This document shows positions 57,401-64,000 of a DNA stretch of 64,000 nt, in pieces (positions within the stretch are counted from its first letter, which is position 1; every line of letters starts with the position of its first letter). Origin of the DNA: Epichloe hybrida (Eukaryota; Ascomycota; Sordariomycetes; Hypocreales; Clavicipitaceae). A program made the translations under genes and the position numbers. Location of the stretch: positions 3,348,001 to 3,412,000 of the forward strand of contig JAFEKR010000005.1 in the NCBI GenBank assembly GCA_019022495.1. Direction: 5' to 3'. The notes under the pieces are model-generated. The model made no database searches and was not told where the DNA came from. It saw only the letters and a program-made list of their open reading frames with translations.

Positions 57401-58148
57401 AGGGCGCCGATACTCCCGAGCTCGCAGCTTGCTCCGGCATCAATTTGTTCGATATGTACGAACGGATACATTGCCTCGCGATCTCCCGAAAGTCTCGTAC
57501 CGAAATAGGCTGACCTGGGGACAAAAAGAAATCGTTAAAAAAAAAAAAAGCACCCCCCGATTCAAATCGCAAGAAGCACCTACATGTCAGTCCTTCGGGT
57601 GATGGCTGTGAAGCCCCATCTCTTCGCTTCCCCCCGAAGCCCAAGTTGGTTGAATCGCGACCGGAGGTTGCAAGATCGTTTATAGTCGCACATATGGTGC
57701 ACTTAAACACCTTGAGATCCTTTGGCCATCGCATCAAAGACCCGCAAGTCATACAATTCCCCGTAGCAAAGTCCTTGCTGCCAGCCTGATGCCTCTTATG
57801 CTTCGGATTCGCAACACTCGGTCCAGCCATTGCTCCAACATGAACATTTCCACTTTTGTGTCTATTCGCATACGTTTGGCTTGGTGCAGCCTGTTTATCA
57901 TTCGACCCGTTCAGAAACGACGGAAACGGGTTGCTTATAGATCGTGCATGTCGCGGGGGCAGGTTTGCAGGTTTGCTCCTCGGCTGATATTCGGATTCAG
58001 AGGAGCTCGAGTCCTCGTGTGCTCGACTGTTGGATATGTCGATGCCGCCCAGTAGTGTTGTGGATGTTTCTAGAGCATCGGTGTGCATTCGTGTAACGAG
58101 GTCGCGGCGTGATGGTCGTGACCGGCTGCGGGAAGACAAAGAGGCCAT
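54469..58148 (-). CDS. HUL4: HECT-type E3 ubiquitin ligase (Hul4-like)
   Basis: Three exons, 57584-58148, 55448-57514 and 54469-55391, with introns of 69 and 56 bp, give 1184 aa. The N-terminal 200 residues are Ser/Arg-rich and include a zinc-ribbon-like CMTCGSLMRWPKDLKVFKCTIC. A long helical middle leads to the HECT domain, which begins near LRITFKGEEGIDGGGLRKEW, runs through NPDHGMFLYDEDSQYCYFNP (joined across intron 2) and ends with the catalytic cysteine in ARTCFNMISLWKYGS (Cys1152). HECT ligases take ubiquitin as a thioester on this residue before transfer to the target. Substrates are unknown. The ATG at 58148 is the first in frame. Confidence 0.93.
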
Positions 58149-59205
58149 ACTCTCGACGGAGACATGAGACTGGAGATGTAAGAGCAATTCTGGCCTTCTG
58201 GGGGAAGGCAGTCGCTACCGCGTCCAGCCCGATCAATGGTGGGTAATATTGAAGGGTCGAGGAAAGTACGACGATTATCTCGGCGAGATGACAAAGAGCG
58301 GCCGTTGCATCCTTTGGGGCGAGACACGTAGGATCGAGGGGGGCCAGAAACGAGACGAGACGAGACGAAGCCTCCGTATATTCCCTTGTTTGTTGTTCGG
58401 AGTAATCCGTAGTCCGTATATGCGAACCATCATATGGAGGCTTTTTGTGGTCTGAAAAAGCCACTTCAGGCAAAGGCACTTTTGATGGACGCGCCGGACA
58501 ACTCGACACTGACGCCGGCAGGTGCATGTGTCTCAAGAGCTCCTCATAGCGGCTACGTCCCGGGTGAAGTCAGTGCCCAATAATGAACGCCCAACTGCCC
58601 AACCCCCATCCAAACCAGACCCGAACACCCACCCACCAGCCACCCATCAGCCACCCATCAGCCACCCACCCGGCAGGCCTTCGGGGCGGGCCTTCGATGC
58701 CTAAAACCAGCTTTTTTTTTTTGGTGCAGAAACCAGGCTGTGACACAAACCAGAGGCCAGAGGGCAAGCGATTCGGTCAATAGATAAAGCACGACCTGCG
58801 GGCCGATTACCTTCACTGACAAGTCGATTGTCCGTTCTCGGCGAGCTCTTCATTGTATATGACTAAATCGGCCCCAACATTGAATTCGCATAACCCATCA
58901 GTCGCTTCACACAAATTACCCTGAAACAGAACAGTCTAGAATTCATTGCCGCGGACCCCTTCAGCCACTAAAATGTTTTTCGAACGGCTAGCCTCTTCGG
59001 CAAGAATTTCGTCATCATTTAGTCACTGGACTCAATATCTAATCGTGCCTGCAGCCGATAGTTCCGGACACTGTGTTCCAACAAGTGACTCTACTCGTTT
59101 TTCTTGAATGGCTACTTTTGAAGTCTAGTCTAGTGACATTGTACATGTCTGCAAGCCTAAATCTAGTCTCCGAAGTTTTCCCCCAGTCCCATCTTCCAAG
59201 ACCAT
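58149..59205. other. Intergenic gap of about 1.1 kb
   Basis: It has a gacgagac repeat near 58350, a (ccacccatcag)n-like repeat near 58630-58670 and a T-run at 58710-58720. No gene was found. Confidence 0.5.
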
Positions 59206-60909
59206 CTAGTCGAAAACAATGGCAGCCTTGATGGCGCTCTTGTCCTTGATGCTCTGCAGGGCCTTGCCGAACTCCTCCAGCTTGAATGTCTTATTGACAA
59301 TACCCTTTGTCTTGACCTTTCCGGAGTCGAGGTAGTCAATAGTAGCGGCTAGAAGGCAGGGTACTTGTGTTAGTGACTGTTGCAAAGGAAAGAAGGGAAG
59401 AAAAAAAAAACATCGTGGAACAATGCCAGACATACGAAACATGTAGGTTTCGGAGAAGGAACCAATGATGGTGATTTCGTCACCAAAGATCTTGGCCGGG
59501 GGCCAGCCCACCCTCGCGGAGCTGGCATAAACACTATTGCGGGTTAGCTAACGCCTGGCGCATCATGCGTTCAATTAGTAGTGAAGTTTGATCATACCCA
59601 TAGACGACAAGAGTGCCACCACGTCGGACATAATTGATGGCGTCCTCGAGTATCTTGACGGAACCAGTAGCCTCAACAACTACCACGTCATCAGTACGGG
59701 AGCCAGAATACATGTCTTTGACCGAGAGATCGTACCAATGTCAAAGCCGTATGGATTGTCCTTCTTCAGCTGGTCAAACTGAGCCTCGGGGTTGTCTCGG
59801 GACAGCTCGATGTAAGTATCGGCGGCATCGAGGCTCTTAGCGAGGTCCATCTTCAAACCCTTGGGAGCCGCGATCGTGACCTGGCAACCTCCATTTTGTC
59901 GCAGGAGCTGAGCAAGCATCTAACGGTCGTGTAAGAAAATCATATGTAAAAAAAAAAAAAAAAAGGACATGCAACACGCTTACCAGGCCGGTAGGACCAG
60001 CGCCGAACATCAGAACGTGTGAGCCAAGCTTGGGTCGGATCTTCTCGAGACCATGGCAGGCACAAGAAGCGGGCTCTAGAAGAGTAGCATCGACCCAGTT
60101 CAGATTCTTGAATTTGAAAACCTTGGCGGCAGGATAGGCACAGTATTCGGCAAAGCCACCGTTCATGGTGACACCATGGGCATTGAACTGGTTTTTTTTT
60201 TTTTGGCATCAGTAAGCTTGTGACGTGCGAAGCGGTGATACTGAAGCACGTACGTTCTCGCACAACAAGAGCTGACCACGACGGCAGTAGAAGCACTCAT
60301 TGCAAAGCTCGCTGTTGTCGGCAGCAACCTTATCGCCGACTTTGAACTGGGTGACATCCTGAGTGGCATTTTAGCGCTGCTGTCATGGACAAAAGGTCGA
60401 ATTGAACATCGTGTAAAGTAATCAATACCTTCCCAACAGCGGCGATTACACCGACAGTTTCGTGGCCAGGAATTAGAGGGAACTTGGCAATGAATTCTCC
60501 CTCGTGAATGTGCTATGAAAAAAAAAAATTAGACTGCATCATGACACAAAGCCCTCATCTCAGTTGTTTCGTACCAAATCTATCGAAGCTCAGTTAGTTC
60601 CTCTTTCTTCTGAAGCAGTAGGGTAGGTTGATCTACCAGTTCCACAAACACCACAGGCCTTTACCTGAACCAAAACGTCATCGTCGCGCAACTCAGGAAG
60701 CGGGACCTTGACAATGGACCAATCCTCTGGCTTCTCATATCTGCGTTGACATGGAGGTTACTGGATGAAATCCTGCAAATGGCCGGGCTGTCGGTGACCT
60801 CGGGCGCGTGCCATCGAAGGGGGGACCCTGATGGCTAGACGAGACCCACGAGCTTCAATGTATATAAGACGTACCTGAGAGCCTTCATCTCCTTGGGAAG
60901 GTCAGCCAT
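59206..60909 (-). CDS. Zinc alcohol dehydrogenase, D-arabinitol dehydrogenase type
   Basis: Ten exons: 60875-60909, 60637-60740, 60575-60579, 60429-60512, 60254-60358, 59984-60187, 59736-59919, 59598-59679, 59436-59533 and 59206-59348, giving 347 aa. Exon 3 is only 5 nt (ATTTG) and supplies Asp47-Leu48 of CGVCGTDLHIHEGEF. Catalytic zinc ligands are Cys44, His65 and Glu66; structural zinc uses Cys95, Cys98, Cys101 and Cys109. The NAD(P)-binding motif is FGAGPTGL (172-179). Sequence blocks such as [20 protein letters not shown] and the end [13 protein letters not shown] fit fungal D-arabinitol dehydrogenases, which interconvert a polyol and a ketose in the cytosol. Several introns carry long A- or T-runs. 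Confidence 0.92.
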
Positions 60910-62923
60910 TTTGGATCTTGTCTACTTTCTGTCTCCTCCTTGTTCGATACGCGGTGTTTTCAAACCAAACGCTGCTTCACGAGGAGCAGGTGGATCGTCG
61001 GGGCGAGGGGCAAGGTACGTCACTGAGGGAATAACTACTAATGCTCTGTTAGAAGTTGAAATGGAAGTGCGTCAATACCGCTGACCATGTATCACATCAC
61101 GTACTGACGGTGAATGGTTATTAGATGATCGCAAACCCAAGAGAGAAAACCCGGTAGTCAACGACCTGGATGAAGAACGATTTCACAAGATTGGAGGGGA
61201 AAGGTTTTCTACCGCCTCCGATGACGCCAGCGAGGGCTCGCATTATATCTCCTCATTCCGGCCCATCAGCCCAGCCCAGCAAGACCAGATGGACCCAGGG
61301 ATGCGGCGGACGAATCCCTGGACCACCCAGTTGCATTCAGACCCTCAACCACTCAGTGGCACTCACCCACTCGACCGACCGGCCATCATGCCATCCTCTA
61401 CGGAGTACATAAAGCGACGCCCACGAGAGGTTGACTTTTGGGTCTCGCCTGGTCTCGCGTTGATTTACGAGGCCCCCAGTCCGGTCATTCCATTCATGGT
61501 GAGGGACGCGGAGAACCCCGCTGAGGGACTTGTTGGCCAACAATCGCCGCGTCCTCGCCCCTCCTCCCCCCACCATCTCCCGGATCATCACATCTGAACA
61601 TCCCAATGGGTTGTGATATGGAGTAATAAACGGATCCGTAGTTGACGTGGCACTGGTCTCGCTCCCTCACCGTCATTACTGCTCCGTTCGGGGAACCAAC
61701 TGATGATTGAGTCTTCATGTTTGAACCGTGCGATCAAGCCGCATCGTGTACGGAGTACCAAATGTACAGGTAGGCATTGAATCGTGTGGCTGGAGGCGTG
61801 CTGCACTGACAAGCACATCTTAATTAGGATTATTTGATGACGAATATTCATGACAGGCTGTGTTGGGACGGCACAAGTCGAGCGCACCAAGTTGAGATCA
61901 AGCCTCGCTTCCGTCGCCGATTTACGGGCACACAATGCAGATTATCAGCAACGCATTGTTTCCCTTGATGTCCCTCAACTTAGCGGGGGAGGGGGGAAAC
62001 ATGCTTGCATTTCACTGCATAAGGTTGGTTCTGAATGTCTCGGCCTATCATTCATTGCTTGCGGCTTACTTTTGGGACATCGACACCGCTCTTTGAATGG
62101 TAATGTGACGGGATTCTTGGAGCGGAGAATTGTTATGTTGTTATGCTGTTTGTTTTGAGGTCGGTCTCGATGCTTCGAACACCCCTTTGCCTAAACACAG
62201 TTAAACCTGACGCTGGATGTGCTCACCGGCCGTCTGTCGGAAACAATGTTGGAAAGAGCATTGCTGCAAGGGTATAAATTGTGTGTTGACGCTTGAAGTT
62301 CTCCTTCACCGATTCCTCATGATCGCTCCCCCTGTTTACTGGGAGTGTCTCTTCTTGAAACTAAAGGCTGGATTATTGTTTAAGCTACCAAGAGGCGTCA
62401 ACCTCGTTCAACGCCCACGCACTCGAGACTGCGGCCTTCCAAGCCTTCAATCCGTATTGCAGTATCTTGCCTCAACACCCCCTTACAGTTTACATGCGTC
62501 GAAGCTCGACAGTGACATAAATCCACCCCGATGATGCGAGTAAACGTGCATAAAAAGTCCCGACCAAACCGCTGACTTTGTTTCATCGTCGTCGCAGACA
62601 CCACACATGAGATAGCAATGATTACTTGGTCAAAGGTTTTTTTTTCCATCACATTGGACTCATGATATATCGCAGGCAATTATCTCATTGACTGCAAATA
62701 GTGACCCTGATGCAAAATGATGTCCGAGGATTTATCCCCTCCAAAACTCCCACGGTGTCCCCTACGCAGCCGTTTCGCTACAGTAGATCTCTCATGGCAG
62801 ATCTGCCCTCCAATTTTTTTAGAGTACATGATCGGTACTTTGAAAAATTTCTCCCTTGTAAGTTGTGTTTGCCCATGCATCTCGAAAACAGTGAAAAAAT
62901 CCTTTCAAACAGATATGGTTCGC
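60910..62923. other. Gene-free gap of 2.0 kb
   Basis: Promoter of the dehydrogenase gene, then sequence with tacggagtac motifs at about 61399 and 61749. ORFs are short and without domains or signal peptides. I see no RNA gene. Confidence 0.5.
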
Positions 62924-63635
62924 TTAAGAGGAGGGAGCACCACGTCCAGCACCACGGGCAGCACCGCGACTACAGTTTCAATATGCGTTAGCAAAGTCCC
63001 CCATCACTGTTGAAATTCTAGTTGCATTTGTGCCGAAACCGTCTTCCAAGCTCTCGGGCGAGCAAAAACGGACGAGACACGGATAAACTCACAACTGAGG
63101 AGCGAACTCGCCAGGAGCACCACCCTCCTTGCCCTCGCCAGCATCTCGTCGTCGGTATCCACCTTCACGGTCACCACGGTCACCACCACGGCCGCGGCCG
63201 AAAGGTCGTCGCTGGCGCTCGTCGTCACCAAGCATGCCACGGGGAGGAGCGTGCGATCGCTGCTGCTTGATGTGGGTAGCGGGAACGATCTCGGCGGGCA
63301 GGTGCAACCATTCGCGGAGGTAGTCGAGACCCTCGGGGGTCAACGTGTAGTAGTAGTATTGCCAAGAAAATTGGGTCTTGACATAGCCGCGGGAGTTGAG
63401 AGACTGGCAAGCCTTGATCACGAACAAGTTCTTCGTGTCGATATCGGGATGCTTGGGAAGATTGAAGTCCTTCTGAGCCACGAGAACACCCTCGCGGAAG
63501 AGGTACTATGTTGGAGGGTATATGTCAGTCACAGATTGTTCGTTGCGCTGGGAAGAAAGACATCCCCACTCAATTCGTTCAATAGATCGTAAATACCTCG
63601 TGAATCTTCTTGCGGTCGGCCTTGGGGATCAACAT
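62924..63635 (-). CDS. RPS10: 40S ribosomal protein S10 (eS10)
   Basis: Three exons, 63597-63635, 63093-63505 and 62924-62969, with introns of 91 and 123 bp, give 165 aa. Exon 1 is [13 protein letters not shown], exon 2 begins [15 protein letters not shown] and holds the winged-helix core [20 protein letters not shown] and [17 protein letters not shown] Gly/Arg-rich tail follows, ending [15 protein letters not shown] in the last exon. Without the final exon the frame would stop early in a spurious Leu. eS10 sits in the small-subunit head near the mRNA entry. The intron after a few codons is typical of fungal ribosomal protein genes. Confidence 0.96.
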
Positions 63636-63945
63636 CGTGACGGTTTGGTGGTGAGGTCGATGTTGAAAGAGGGCAGTTTTCCGGATCAAAATGGATTACT
63701 TTTGTGGGCGCAAACCCTACAAGAAATTCGAACCTACATGTAGCGAAGTGGGGTGGCTTGTGCTCTGTGTGCTGTGGCTGAGAGCACGTGTTGATTAGAT
63801 AGCGCTTATCGAGATGTGGCTGTAACTTCAAGGTTCACGCCGACAACTCGTAGAAGATTTGTCAAAACTTTCCCTTTACAACATCTTCCAAACCCTTCAC
63901 CTCTGGCAAAAAACGCTTTCAATCATAAAAACCACTCACAAAAAC
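63636..63945. promoter_or_regulatory. Divergent promoter, RPS10 and the rightmost gene
   Basis: 310 bp between divergent starts. No specific ribosomal-protein-gene box was identified. Confidence 0.35.
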
Positions 63946-64000
63946 ATGTCTCCACGAAATATCAACGTACTCGTCACCACATTTGGTGGTCTGGGTGCTC
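63946..64000 (+). CDS. Start of an unidentified gene, cut by the window end
   Basis: An ATG after an A-rich leader (CACAAAAACATG) opens a frame reading MSPRNINVLVTTFGGLGA to the last base. Only 18 residues are visible, too few to name it. Confidence 0.4.
   Translation, partial: MSPRNINVLVTTFGGLGA

Noticed and set aside
1..64000. CRISPR array, prophage or bacterial operon
   Set aside because: The window is eukaryotic with spliced genes; repeats are inverted elements or microsatellites, without spacer structure.

Overview
The window is nuclear DNA of a filamentous ascomycete, most likely a hypocrealean Sordariomycete (inference from the protein families and dispersed TACTCCGTA-type intergenic motifs; the species cannot be fixed by eye). 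It holds short GT-AG introns of about 50-220 bp with CTAAC-like branch sites and AT-rich repeat islands. Apart from single-exon genes, exon boundaries were worked out by hand from splice consensus, reading phase and family motifs.

Layout. 1-16 kb is housekeeping: the end of a MaoC/HotDog-type dehydratase, GPI13, a CsbD-like stress protein, an RVS167-type BAR-SH3 protein, NFS1, a tinA-like coiled-coil protein and RRP7. 16-32 kb is looser: a DUF92/TMEM19 membrane protein, a transporter relic inside a repeat-rich gap, a secreted serine carboxypeptidase, a decayed cystathionine-gamma-synthase-like pseudogene beside a PheA/TfdB-type FAD monooxygenase, a perfect 39-bp inverted-repeat element, GPI12 and a fumarylacetoacetate-hydrolase-family enzyme. 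32-40 kb has two uncharacterised conserved proteins, a MOSC-flavin reductase-ferredoxin fusion, an MCT-type MFS transporter and an IFRD homologue. 40-48 kb is gene-poor, AT-rich and repeat-rich, with two small secreted-protein genes: a cysteine-rich one at 43.7-44.2 kb and one at 46.6-47.2 kb enclosed by inverted repeats. 48-64 kb returns to housekeeping: YPI1, ILV6, GEP3, an Mrp49-type mitoribosomal protein, a HUL4-like HECT ligase, a ten-exon D-arabinitol-type alcohol dehydrogenase with a 5-nt microexon, RPS10, and the first codons of a gene leaving the window.

Functional links. GPI12 and GPI13 act in the same GPI-anchor pathway; GEP3 and the Mrp49-like gene are divergent and both serve mitochondrial translation; NFS1 and ILV6 are mitochondrial. 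The most novel content is the 43.7-47.5 kb island, where two candidate secreted effector-like genes sit among miniature inverted-repeat elements, one being framed by the repeats and using a stop codon that lies in a repeat arm.
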